The position numbers were made by a program, and so were the translations under genes. From an uncultured Candidatus Saccharibacteria bacterium (GTDB taxonomy: Bacteria; Patescibacteriota; Saccharimonadia; Saccharimonadales; Saccharimonadaceae): a stretch of 15,941 nucleotides of DNA. The first letter of the stretch is position 1. Each line of letters opens with the position of its first letter. The DNA lies in the NCBI GenBank assembly GCA_937990205.1, contig CALKRO010000002.1:1-15941 (forward strand), written 5' to 3'. The notes under the pieces were generated by a model. It was not told the origin of the DNA and did no database searches. It saw nothing but the letters and a program-made list of their open reading frames with translations. Below are positions 7,735 through 13,345 of this stretch, piece by piece.

Positions 7735-8647
7735 ATTCTATATTATTAAACTCAATTGCGCGCTTTAGGATTTCTTTTCTCAATATAAAATCGTTAAGCA
7801 CCACAAGATTTTCGTGATTGCTTTTTGTGTCAAACAGTTTTTCTAGTCCAGATTGCGTTTCTTTGCTGTCACAGTAAAGATAGCTACGCCCATCCTCAAG
7901 GGAGATGATATTTATCATCCACTTATCGAAGTTGGCAAAAACTTCATTTAATAATTCTTCTGTAATTCTATCTCGATTAAATAAAATTATTTGGCCAATT
8001 ACCTCGGGAAGTAATGGACTAACCCATTCCGTTTTCATGTCGTCTATGATTGCAGTTTTTGGGTCTTGCATCTGTTCGCTTTCGCAGGCCCTGAAATATT
8101 CTCGACCAAAATCATCTGTTAGTCCACCGAGTTTCTTTAGCTCCGTGTAAGCTTTTTTATCGCGTTCTGTAGTAATTTTGGATCTCAAATTGATGGTATT
8201 ATCTAAAATTCCAGCTATGAGTAATTTACATAAATCTTGATCTAGTAAATCCGCTTTGTCGGCTTTGATAAAACGTTCGTAGATCTGCGTGCAAACTGCG
8301 CCAATTACTTCTATTTGGCTCTTTACGGCTTTATTCTGGCGCCAATATTCTTCATAGCCTGGATGATGGTCGATAACTTCAACGATGCACTCCGGATCAA
8401 CGAAGGTATCAAAGAAATCTGGATTTGAGACATCCAGTAGCACAAATTTTGTTTTTTCTATGTCTACTGGTTTATCTAGCGTATATTTCAAGCTACGCAA
8501 CATCGGCGGTACAGTTTTATTCATTTTTGAAGTAGAGATTGCCAATGTTTCCTCATCAGTCGTCACCCTAAGCAATTCTCTATAAGCAATCATGCTCGCA
8601 TAAGCGTCGGTATCGATATATTTTCGTCCAGCGGCAACAACTATCAT
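7721..8647 (-). CDS. DHH-family phosphoesterase, resembling family II inorganic pyrophosphatase / PPX1
   Basis: 308 residues, the usual length of manganese-dependent family II pyrophosphatases (about 310). Motifs: D12-T-D14 near the N-terminus, D72 in FVLLDVSN, the signature D93-H94-H95 in VIDHHPGYEEYW, GAVCTQIYE (116-124) and D149 in AGILDNTINLRS. These are the expected metal ligands except that the N-terminal GHxxPDxD motif reads GRKYIDTD: the His ligand is replaced by R8. The C-terminal part ends with DFILRKEILKRAI, in the place where pyrophosphatases carry the substrate-binding SRKKQ; only part is kept. It may therefore act on a substrate other than pyrophosphate, such as a polyphosphate or a nucleotide. 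It is the first gene of an operon with the HD hydrolase and ends with TGA. The -10 box directly before the ATG implies a leaderless message. Confidence 0.86.
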   Translation of the reverse strand: MIVVAAGRKYIDTDAYASMIAYRELLRVTTDEETLAISTSKMNKTVPPMLRSLKYTLDKPVDIEKTKFVLLDVSNPDFFDTFVDPECIVEVIDHHPGYEEYWRQNKAVKSQIEVIGAVCTQIYERFIKADKADLLDQDLCKLLIAGILDNTINLRSKITTERDKKAYTELKKLGGLTDDFGREYFRACESEQMQDPKTAIIDDMKTEWVSPLLPEVIGQIILFNRDRITEELLNEVFANFDKWMINIISLEDGRSYLYCDSKETQSGLEKLFDTKSNHENLVVLNDFILRKEILKRAIEFNNIEYDRV

Positions 8648-8654
8648 GCTTTAT

Positions 8655-8663
8655 ATTATAGCA
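8655..8663 (-). promoter_or_regulatory. Extended -10 promoter of the DHH-HD operon, leaderless
   Basis: On the minus strand TGC-TATAAT (8663-8655) is followed by 7 bases (ATAAAGC) and the ATG at 8647, so transcription should begin at or next to the start codon. No clear -35 box is visible. There is no room for a ribosome site. Confidence 0.7.
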
Positions 8664-8703
8664 TTCTTGGTAAATCCGTATGAGGTTCAGCACCTTAACT
8701 ATA

Positions 8704-8732
8704 TTGACAAAATATAATCTTAATGCCATAAT
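8704..8732 (+). promoter_or_regulatory. Sigma70-type promoter of the 8796 gene, copy of the 5112 promoter
   Basis: TTGACA (8704-8709), 17-bp spacer, CATAAT (8727-8732) with extended -10 TGC, followed by ATAGTCGTTAAACT. The corresponding bases at 5141 read ATAGCCGTTAAACT. Confidence 0.83.
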
Positions 8733-8753
8733 ATAGTCGTTAAACTTAAGTTT

Positions 8754-8777
8754 AGCTCGCGCAAATTTTTGCGAGCT
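8754..8777 (+). promoter_or_regulatory. Leader hairpin, conserved copy 2
   Basis: Same AGCTCGC / GCGAGCT arms and GCAAATTTTT loop as at 5162-5185, followed by CTTT and the AAAAAGGGGG ribosome site. A 12-base palindrome AAACTTAAGTTT sits just before it, where copy 1 has AAACTCATGTTT. Confidence 0.6.
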
Positions 8778-8795
8778 CTTTAAAAAGGGGGTATC

Positions 8796-9629
8796 ATGAA
8801 TATTTTTAGAAAAGAAAAGATCGAATCAGACAAGGTAGATTTACATTACCTGCATTCACAAGGTGCCGATATGGACCAAATTGCTCGTCATTATAATCTC
8901 GAGACTTGTTCACTCGACGAGATTAACAACCTGATTATTAATGGCGTTTCTGTACAGACCGCCTTTGAATTATCTGAAGATTATATCTTGAGTAATGCAG
9001 AGTATCCAGATAACCTATTTAAGATACTCAGCTTCTTTTATACTCTTGGTATTACCTCAGAACAAATTCGCAGTATAATCAGTAGGATTATTCCCACCAT
9101 GTTTATCGATAAAATAAAACTTTTTTCGATTAAAAGCACTGTCGACGATATCGTCAGTTCTTCGCCTGACAAATGGTCAAGTATTGGTATCGAGCCTAGT
9201 GAGTACGTTAAACCCTGGATACGTCTTAACTACTGTCGTTACCTTAGTCTAGATTCTGGCAGAACTCTAGCTGATCTACCAAAAGCTGTATCGCTACACG
9301 ATTTCATCCATAACGTCAAACTCAGTGAAATTGAACGTGAATTCCATTATCAAGACTACACCTTCGATCAGTTTATTCGAAGAAGCTTTTTACCAGCTGG
9401 CGGTGACATTGAGCAATTAGTTCAGAAATCTTTTTGCGAGAACATAGAATACGAAAACCCAGTAGGATGGCTAATTCTTGCTGCTATCTATGTTAATGGC
9501 GGCAAATTAATCAACAGGTATAAGTTATCTAAATATGCCAATCCAACCAATTACTTCATCGTTGATCTAAAGTTTGTCACAGAGTATTTCCCCAACATTT
9601 TCACGAATAGAGAAAAAGATTTCACTTAA
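8796..9629 (+). CDS. Helical-repeat protein of unknown function, paralog 3 of 3, N-terminally shortened
   Basis: 277 residues; ATG at 8796 after AAAAAGGGGG. Apart from about 13 N-terminal residues the whole protein aligns with residues about 108-367 of the 5554 protein: KVDLHYLHSQGADMDQIA, DEINNLIINGVSVQ, FKILSFFY, IIPTMFID, IGIEPSEYVKPWI, TLADLPKAVSLHDFIH, FLPAGGDIEQL, and a C-terminal GGKLINRYKLSKYANPTN. The N-terminal repeats of that paralog and the DUF1653 gene in front of it are missing, while the promoter and leader are kept, pointing to duplication followed by deletion. It keeps an intact reading frame, ribosome site and terminator, so it is not an obvious pseudogene. Function unknown. 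Confidence 0.87.
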   Translation: MNIFRKEKIESDKVDLHYLHSQGADMDQIARHYNLETCSLDEINNLIINGVSVQTAFELSEDYILSNAEYPDNLFKILSFFYTLGITSEQIRSIISRIIPTMFIDKIKLFSIKSTVDDIVSSSPDKWSSIGIEPSEYVKPWIRLNYCRYLSLDSGRTLADLPKAVSLHDFIHNVKLSEIEREFHYQDYTFDQFIRRSFLPAGGDIEQLVQKSFCENIEYENPVGWLILAAIYVNGGKLINRYKLSKYANPTNYFIVDLKFVTEYFPNIFTNREKDFT

Positions 9630-9660
9630 CCTAAAGTTGAGTAATTATCTCTATCTATGA

Positions 9661-9686
9661 AGCCTCGACTCCCGTCGGGGCTTTTT
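9661..9686 (+). terminator. Intrinsic terminator after the 8796 gene
   Basis: AGCCTCGAC / GTCGGGGCT stem (one T-G pair), loop TCCC, then TTTTT. The T-run nearly touches the TTGACA of the next promoter at 9689. Confidence 0.88.
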
Positions 9687-9688
9687 CT

Positions 9689-9717
9689 TTGACATAAATT
9701 ATAAAATATATTATAAT
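9689..9717 (+). promoter_or_regulatory. Consensus sigma70-type promoter of the alphaCTD-like gene
   Basis: TTGACA (9689-9694), a 17-bp spacer of only A and T, and TATAAT (9712-9717). It matches the consensus at every position, so this gene should be highly transcribed. The leader contains two TTTCATACA repeats (from about 9734 and 9753) before AGGAGGGG. Confidence 0.88.
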
Positions 9718-9772
9718 ATAATTATTGTATTATTTCATACACATTGCACATTTCATACATAGGAGGGGAACT

Positions 9773-10252
9773 ATGACCGAACACATTACTAACCGTGGTA
9801 ACAGACGATCTATTTATCAGGATAAGGACGATTTTCAGAAATTTCGTGACCTCGTCGAAGCGCATCAAGCAATTTCCGCTTCCGCCGCCTGTCGTCAAGA
9901 AGCTGCGCTTAAACTAGCCCTGAAAAAGCTTCAGCAGACAGAGGAAATTAAGACTCGTGACCGTATCTTAATCGAACTTCGAAAACTTAGTCAAGGTATC
10001 AGCGAACCAGCCGTTATGGCTTCTAAGTACCTGATTAAGAACGATCCCGGCCACGCCAGTATCGATATCTTGAATCTCAAGCCTAGACCTTATCACTGCC
10101 TAAGAAATCGTAATATCAATACTATTCAAGATGTTTTAGCGCTTGACTCACTCGATTGGGGTAGGATTCGTAATCTCGGCAAAGTTTCCATTCAGGAAAT
10201 CATCCAGGCCATGCATGACCTCGGTTATGCCGATTTCTACATTCCACATTAA
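9773..10252 (+). CDS. Stand-alone RNA polymerase alpha C-terminal-domain-like protein
   Basis: 159 residues from the ATG at 9773, chosen because AGGAGGGG lies 6 bases upstream. Residues about 96-152 match the alphaCTD: SIDILNLKPRPYHCLRNR, NINTIQDVLAL, then WGRIRNLGKVSIQEIIQAM and LGY. In E. coli alpha the DNA-contacting Arg265 lies in VRSANCL and corresponds to R105 in PRPYHCL; the NLGKKS turn corresponds to N134-LGKVS. N268 is replaced by His and K298 by Val. Residues 1-90 are a charged, mostly helical region (QEAALKLALKKLQQ) without an alpha N-terminal domain, so it cannot assemble polymerase. It likely binds UP-element DNA or the transcription complex in place of, or together with, the normal alphaCTD. 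It is monocistronic, with a perfect-consensus promoter. The domain call is firm; the regulatory role is inferred. Confidence 0.88.
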   Translation: MTEHITNRGNRRSIYQDKDDFQKFRDLVEAHQAISASAACRQEAALKLALKKLQQTEEIKTRDRILIELRKLSQGISEPAVMASKYLIKNDPGHASIDILNLKPRPYHCLRNRNINTIQDVLALDSLDWGRIRNLGKVSIQEIIQAMHDLGYADFYIPH

Positions 10253-10258
10253 TTCAAA

Positions 10259-10289
10259 AAGCTCCCAAAGTCGGGGGCTTTTCTTTTTT
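10259..10289 (+). terminator. Intrinsic terminator after the alphaCTD-like gene
   Basis: AAGCTCCC / GGGGGCTT stem with a 6-base loop and a run TTTTCTTTTTTT, starting 6 bases after the stop codon. Confidence 0.88.
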
Positions 10290-10355
10290 TAAAAAACACT
10301 TAAAAGCCCAACTATTCTTCTCTTGGCATAACCATTTTACATCATGTTCTCTACA

Positions 10356-10384
10356 TTGACTTTTCAAACTTTTTATGTTAAAAT
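10356..10384 (+). promoter_or_regulatory. Sigma70-type promoter of the 10521 gene
   Basis: TTGACT (10356-10361), 17-bp spacer, TAAAAT (10379-10384) preceded by an extended TGT. Transcription should begin near 10391, leaving a leader of about 130 bases, the longest in the window. Confidence 0.8.
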
Positions 10385-10390
10385 ACATAG

Positions 10391-10487
10391 ATTAAGTCAT
10401 CCCGACTTAATTGGCGATTCTTCGTATGAAGAACGTTTCATCACACTGAAAAGTGAGTACCTTAAAAGAAGATTTAAAGTTTAAGGT
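10391..10487 (+). promoter_or_regulatory. Structured leader with four successive hairpins upstream of 10521
   Basis: In order: ATTAAGTC / GACTTAAT (8 bp, loop ATCCC, 10391-10411); TTCTTC / GAAGAA (loop GTAT, 10418-10433); CACT / AGTG closed by a GAAA tetraloop (10444-10455); ACCTTAAA / TTTAAGGT (8 bp, 13-base loop, 10459-10487). The last stem is followed by the pyrimidine-rich CTTTCATTTTTCTATTTTT and then AGGAGGG, so it could act as a terminator or as a switch. I do not recognise a known riboswitch class. Confidence 0.6.
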
Positions 10488-10520
10488 CTTTCATTTTTCT
10501 ATTTTTAGGAGGGTAAAGAT

Positions 10521-11180
10521 ATGAAACATGAAACTAACATCGTAGAGAAGACAAAAGTTAAATCCGCCAGCCTGCTTGACCACATTTGTCATTTAGGCCT
10601 CAGTAAGCACACTGAGAGCTACCTCAGCAACAAATTCGGCACCACGAGTGAACTGCTCTGGAAGGTTCGCCACGAAGCATACCTTAGAGAGCATCATCCA
10701 GAAAACAGCAGTTATCTCGAGAAGCCACTTTGGGATGCCTTGGTCGCTTTTGATCGTGCCGGCTACATTCGACACGACATTAAGCCCGAGGATTTTATTC
10801 TCAATCGACTTCGTAGACTGGCCAAATCCGAGCAATATCAAGCCTGGAATTGCGCTGCTGATCTCGAAGATTTTTGCGAAGTTCGTCCAGAACAGGGAAG
10901 TTCCGATCAATCTGACTTCGCTTATGGTAACCAAAGGTATGAAAATTTCACACCACTCACCGAAAAACAGCGTGAGGAAATTCGGCAGATTCTAAAAGAT
11001 GTTATTCCTGACGAGTTGACTTACCGGATTATTTGTTTTCGGTATTCGCTCGGAGATGGTAAATGTCATACTACCGCCGAGGCCGCGTCGATACTTAATC
11101 GTAAGATTAGCAAAATCCGTGGTCTGATGAAGAAAGCCTATTTCTATATTAATGGCTGCGATCTTTTCGACATTATTTAA
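10521..11180 (+). CDS. Predicted alphaCTD-like / sigma region 4-like hybrid protein, paralog 1
   Basis: 219 residues, ATG at 10521 after AGGAGGG. Residues 18-83 (HLGLSKHTESYLSNKFGTTSELL...WDALVAFDRAGYI) follow the alphaCTD/helix-hairpin-helix plan 'LGLS.R..N.L...gi.Ti.dLl' ending in 'aL...GyI', with an insert in the middle. Residues about 148-212 resemble sigma70 region 4: LTEKQREEIRQILKDVIP, ELTYRIICFRYSLGDG, then HTTAEAASIL and ISKIRGLMKKAYFYI, the last two matching the turn and recognition helix of the 'R.GL.....TLEE.a..l.vsrervRqie..al' pattern. Sigma regions 1-3 are absent, so it cannot be a normal sigma factor. It is likely to bind promoter DNA or RNA polymerase as a regulator. The sigma4-like half is fairly clear; the alphaCTD-like half is a weaker resemblance. 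Confidence 0.82.
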   Translation: MKHETNIVEKTKVKSASLLDHICHLGLSKHTESYLSNKFGTTSELLWKVRHEAYLREHHPENSSYLEKPLWDALVAFDRAGYIRHDIKPEDFILNRLRRLAKSEQYQAWNCAADLEDFCEVRPEQGSSDQSDFAYGNQRYENFTPLTEKQREEIRQILKDVIPDELTYRIICFRYSLGDGKCHTTAEAASILNRKISKIRGLMKKAYFYINGCDLFDII

Positions 11181-11187
11181 ATCTTCG

Positions 11188-11213
11188 AAACCCCGCCTCA
11201 TCGCGGGGTTTTC
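11188..11213 (+). terminator. Intrinsic terminator after the 10521 gene
   Basis: AAACCCCGC / GCGGGGTTT stem, 6-base loop, then T-rich TTCTCTTGTTT, 8 bases after the stop codon. The right arm plus the tail is repeated 35 bases further (11240-11252). Confidence 0.88.
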
Positions 11214-11223
11214 TCTTGTTTAA

Positions 11224-11249
11224 AAAACCTACTTTCGTTGCGGGGTTTT
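11224..11249 (+). terminator. Possible second, weaker terminator
   Basis: AAAACCT pairs with GGGTTTT across a 12-base loop. The right side GCGGGGTTTTCT repeats the right arm of the terminator just upstream, so this looks like a partial copy acting as a back-up. The rest of the gap up to 11331 is AT-rich and holds nothing I can identify. Confidence 0.4.
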
Positions 11250-11331
11250 CTGTTATTAAAATTTCCCACCATAGAGCATATTACTTATTTTTATAAAAAC
11301 CATCCATGTAAGAAATCTTTATTTTTCACAT

Positions 11332-11360
11332 AAAAAAGACTGCTTAATCTCTAAGCAGTC
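11332..11360 (-). terminator. Intrinsic terminator after the 11389 gene (minus strand)
   Basis: On the minus strand GACTGCTT / AAGCAGTC (8 bp, 7-base loop) followed by six T. It starts 28 bases after the stop codon. Confidence 0.87.
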
Positions 11361-11388
11361 AAAAGATTGAAAAGGTAATAAAACAAAG

Positions 11389-11841
11389 TTATTCATTTCC
11401 AGCATTACTAATTAAATTACGGTTTCGTATTAAGCCATATTTCGTAAAGCTAATACTACCCGTGCGTCTTTTGACATCATAGTTCGCATCGAATTTATAC
11501 TTAGTATAAACCGCTTTTTCCTCGCAAGCACTAGATAAGTCAGCCAAACATCTTCCAATTACTTTTACGTAATCATAAGAAAGGCCAGAATATTTCAGTT
11601 CTAGGATTTGAAAATCCTTCACCAGAAGAAGCTCTTCTCCCTGCGCATAACATTTATTCGCCTGGAATTTTCCGGTCTCCACCTGGAATTCGATGCGCAT
11701 TAGCTCATTATCACGAGCTAACTTAAACCCCTCTAAAAGCTCCGACAGATATGGTCCATCTTTAATCCGATAGACCCTCGCGTCGCAATTTTCGTCGATC
11801 GACAAACTTTTGTGTTCATTGCCATTTTCGTTGATATCCAT
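11389..11841 (-). CDS. Small protein of unknown function, paralog of the 4544 product
   Basis: 150 residues from the ATG at 11841, chosen because AAAGGAG lies 8 bases upstream; an in-frame TTG at 11859 has no such site. Residues 1-35 are polar and not shared with the paralog. From residue 48 it aligns with the 4544 protein: RIEFQVETGK, KDFQILELKY, then YTKYKFDANYDVKRRTGSISF (112-132), with the RTGS turn conserved. Cys residues at 64, 98 and 106 are not consistently shared, so a metal site is not supported. No signal peptide or membrane segment. It is transcribed alone from its own promoter between two hybrid alphaCTD/sigma4 genes on the other strand. Function unknown. Confidence 0.82.
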   Translation of the reverse strand: MDINENGNEHKSLSIDENCDARVYRIKDGPYLSELLEGFKLARDNELMRIEFQVETGKFQANKCYAQGEELLLVKDFQILELKYSGLSYDYVKVIGRCLADLSSACEEKAVYTKYKFDANYDVKRRTGSISFTKYGLIRNRNLISNAGNE

Positions 11842-11913
11842 ACCGATATCTCCTTTCAAAGAACTATCCCATTAGGGACAACCAACATGATTCGCTATTG
11901 AATCAATATTTAT

Positions 11914-11942
11914 ATTTTGACATAAGAATAAAAGAAAGTCAA
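11914..11942 (-). promoter_or_regulatory. Promoter of the 11841 gene (minus strand)
   Basis: On the minus strand TTGACT (11942-11937), 17-bp spacer, CAAAAT (11919-11914) preceded by an extended TGT. The leader includes a small hairpin TCCC-TAAT-GGGA (about 11867-11878), then AGTTCTTTGA directly before AAAGGAG. Confidence 0.65.
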
Positions 11943-12010
11943 GGGACGAAAACCGAACAGTAAATCTAATTAGTTCCACCCGATTTCAACACTTCCACCC
12001 CTGTTATTCA

Positions 12011-12039
12011 TTGACAGAAAATGTATCACATTGTATAAT
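12011..12039 (+). promoter_or_regulatory. Consensus sigma70-type promoter of the 12124-12634 operon
   Basis: TTGACA (12011-12016), 17-bp spacer, TATAAT (12034-12039), a full consensus match. Transcription should begin near 12046. Confidence 0.87.
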
Positions 12040-12044
12040 ATAAA

Positions 12045-12102
12045 GGTAGTTTTTACTCGCACCTTAAAATTTTGGAACCCTGCCTACCATGTTTTAAGGT
12101 GC
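12045..12102 (+). promoter_or_regulatory. Leader stem-loop with possible pseudoknot upstream of 12124
   Basis: GCACCTTAAAA (12059-12069) and TTTTAAGGTGC (12092-12102) form a perfect 11-bp stem with a 22-base loop. GGTAG at the very 5' end of the transcript (12045-12049) is complementary to CTACC inside that loop (12084-12088), which would make an H-type pseudoknot. The stem ends 10 bases before GAGGAGGA. The arms share ACCTTAAA / TTTAAGGT with the last hairpin in the 10521 leader. Confidence 0.6.
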
Positions 12103-12123
12103 ATTTCTTATGAGGAGGATATT

Positions 12124-12597
12124 ATGAAACTACCCCAGATTCATCACGATACGCATGCCAAAAATATCGCCATTTTGAAAAAATGGCAACTCTTTTTCGA
12201 AGAAAAAGACGGTTATACCAATCGCCAAGAAGTCATGCTGGATTTTAGTCGATTCTGCCACCATCTGAAGAATCATGAAGTAACTATTTCCGGCAAGTGT
12301 CTCCTGGGTGGTCTGATTTATGGCGACCCTAGGTTTAAGGATGGCGAAGAAATTTTCACCAGCCACATTACGCATTTTGAGCGCGTAGCCAAAGAGTATT
12401 GTCGTGGCGTCGAGCATGAATTAATCTGTGCCACCACTAAAACTCAGCATAAATATTATTTTTATGCCGATCACTACAGTGATGATATGTCCAATATGTT
12501 ACTGGATATGGCTAAATTTAATAAACTCAGTCTCATCCGAGGTTATTATTTACCCACTAGACTTCAGTATCCGAACATCGATCGTCACTTCATCTAA
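12124..12597 (+). CDS. Small protein of unknown function with a YGDPRFxDG motif
   Basis: 157 residues from the ATG at 12124, set by GAGGAGGA 5 bases upstream; the frame is open further but that part lies in the structured leader. Residues 1-50 are helical and charged. Residues 56-115 read SGKCLLGGLIYGDPRFKDG-EEIFTSHI, then ICATTKTQHKYYF, which resembles a small beta-barrel-like domain found in phage and bacterial hypothetical proteins with the pattern 'G.vYg.pRF.DG..I.TS.i' followed by 'v.T.sG..Y.L'. I know no function for that domain. The C-terminal 40 residues (MSNMLLDMAKFNKL) are predicted helical. It is the first gene of an operon with the hybrid alphaCTD/sigma4 protein 36 bases downstream. 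Confidence 0.82.
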   Translation: MKLPQIHHDTHAKNIAILKKWQLFFEEKDGYTNRQEVMLDFSRFCHHLKNHEVTISGKCLLGGLIYGDPRFKDGEEIFTSHITHFERVAKEYCRGVEHELICATTKTQHKYYFYADHYSDDMSNMLLDMAKFNKLSLIRGYYLPTRLQYPNIDRHFI

Positions 12598-12633
12598 TCT
12601 CATCTGAGATTCACTTCTATGGAGGCAATGCCT

Positions 12634-13281
12634 ATGAAAAAATTAAAATGTAAACCTGCATCTACACTGAAATCCGTTTCCGGACTCGGGCTTAGCAAGC
12701 GCGCCGAACGTTACGTGGAGAAAAATTACTATTCCATGGATCAATTAGTTTGGCACGTACGTTTTCTGCACTATATGATGCAGTATCACCCAGAAACTTT
12801 AAAAGCCTATCGCCCAAAAGTTTTCAAGGAAATCATCAGCGCTTTGAACACTGCCGGTTATATTCGTACAGATTTTGTCGCCGATTCTTTCGGTCTTAAA
12901 TATCTTAAACGTGTGTTACTCGGCAATAAGTGCGAACCGGTCATTCTGGAATGTTTTTTACCGGAATTTTGTAAGAAATCCAATCGTTTTCGTTTAACGA
13001 ACCGGCCAGACGATCAAAGTTGTTTGGAATGGAATAAAATTTACGAAAATGACAAGCTTCTTTATAAAAAAACTCTCAAAACTTTCCGTTCCAATCTTCG
13101 CACCTATCTGTCCGCGGCTGAAATGAAGTATTTTGATTACCGTTTCGGCTTCAATAAACACCGGACTCACACTTTATCCCAGACTGCTGCAGAATTTAAG
13201 CTCACCATTCCAGAGGCTAAAAAACAGGAGAAGGAAATCCTGAAGAAAATTGAACTTAGTAAAATTATTTACATGATTTAA
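12634..13281 (+). CDS. Predicted alphaCTD-like / sigma region 4-like hybrid protein, paralog 2
   Basis: 215 residues. The ATG at 12634 is preferred over those at 12619 and 12628 because GGAGG (12621-12625) lies 8 bases upstream of it. Residues 14-77 (SVSGLGLSKRAERYVEKNYYSMDQLVWHVR...IISALNTAGYI) carry the same N-terminal unit as the 10521 protein. Residues about 82-148 form a middle part (LKYLKRVL-GNKCEPVILE, then LEWNKIYENDKLL) shared mainly with the 14065 protein. Residues 150-207 match sigma70 region 4: YLSAAEMKYFDYRFGFNKH, HTLSQTAAEFKLTIPEAKKQEKEILKKI. This is the copy in which the 'YRFGf......TL...A..f.l' pattern is easiest to see. It lacks other sigma regions. It ends at a bidirectional terminator and is co-transcribed with the 12124 gene. 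Confidence 0.83.
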   Translation: MKKLKCKPASTLKSVSGLGLSKRAERYVEKNYYSMDQLVWHVRFLHYMMQYHPETLKAYRPKVFKEIISALNTAGYIRTDFVADSFGLKYLKRVLLGNKCEPVILECFLPEFCKKSNRFRLTNRPDDQSCLEWNKIYENDKLLYKKTLKTFRSNLRTYLSAAEMKYFDYRFGFNKHRTHTLSQTAAEFKLTIPEAKKQEKEILKKIELSKIIYMI

Positions 13282-13298
13282 TTTGAAAACTTGGTTCC

Positions 13299-13336
13299 AA
13301 AAAATAAACCCCTCATTACGAGGGGTTTTATTTTTT
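13299..13336. terminator. Bidirectional intrinsic terminator between 12634 and 13346 genes
   Basis: AACCCCTC / GAGGGGTT perfect stem, loop ATTAC, TTTTATTTTTT on one side and an A-run (AAAAAAT) on the other. It serves both convergent genes. Confidence 0.9.
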
Positions 13337-13345
13337 CCATTTGCG

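Noticed and set aside
10593..10934. Minus-strand open frame within the 10521 gene
   Set aside because: Antisense shadow of a gene supported by promoter, ribosome site, paralogs and terminator.
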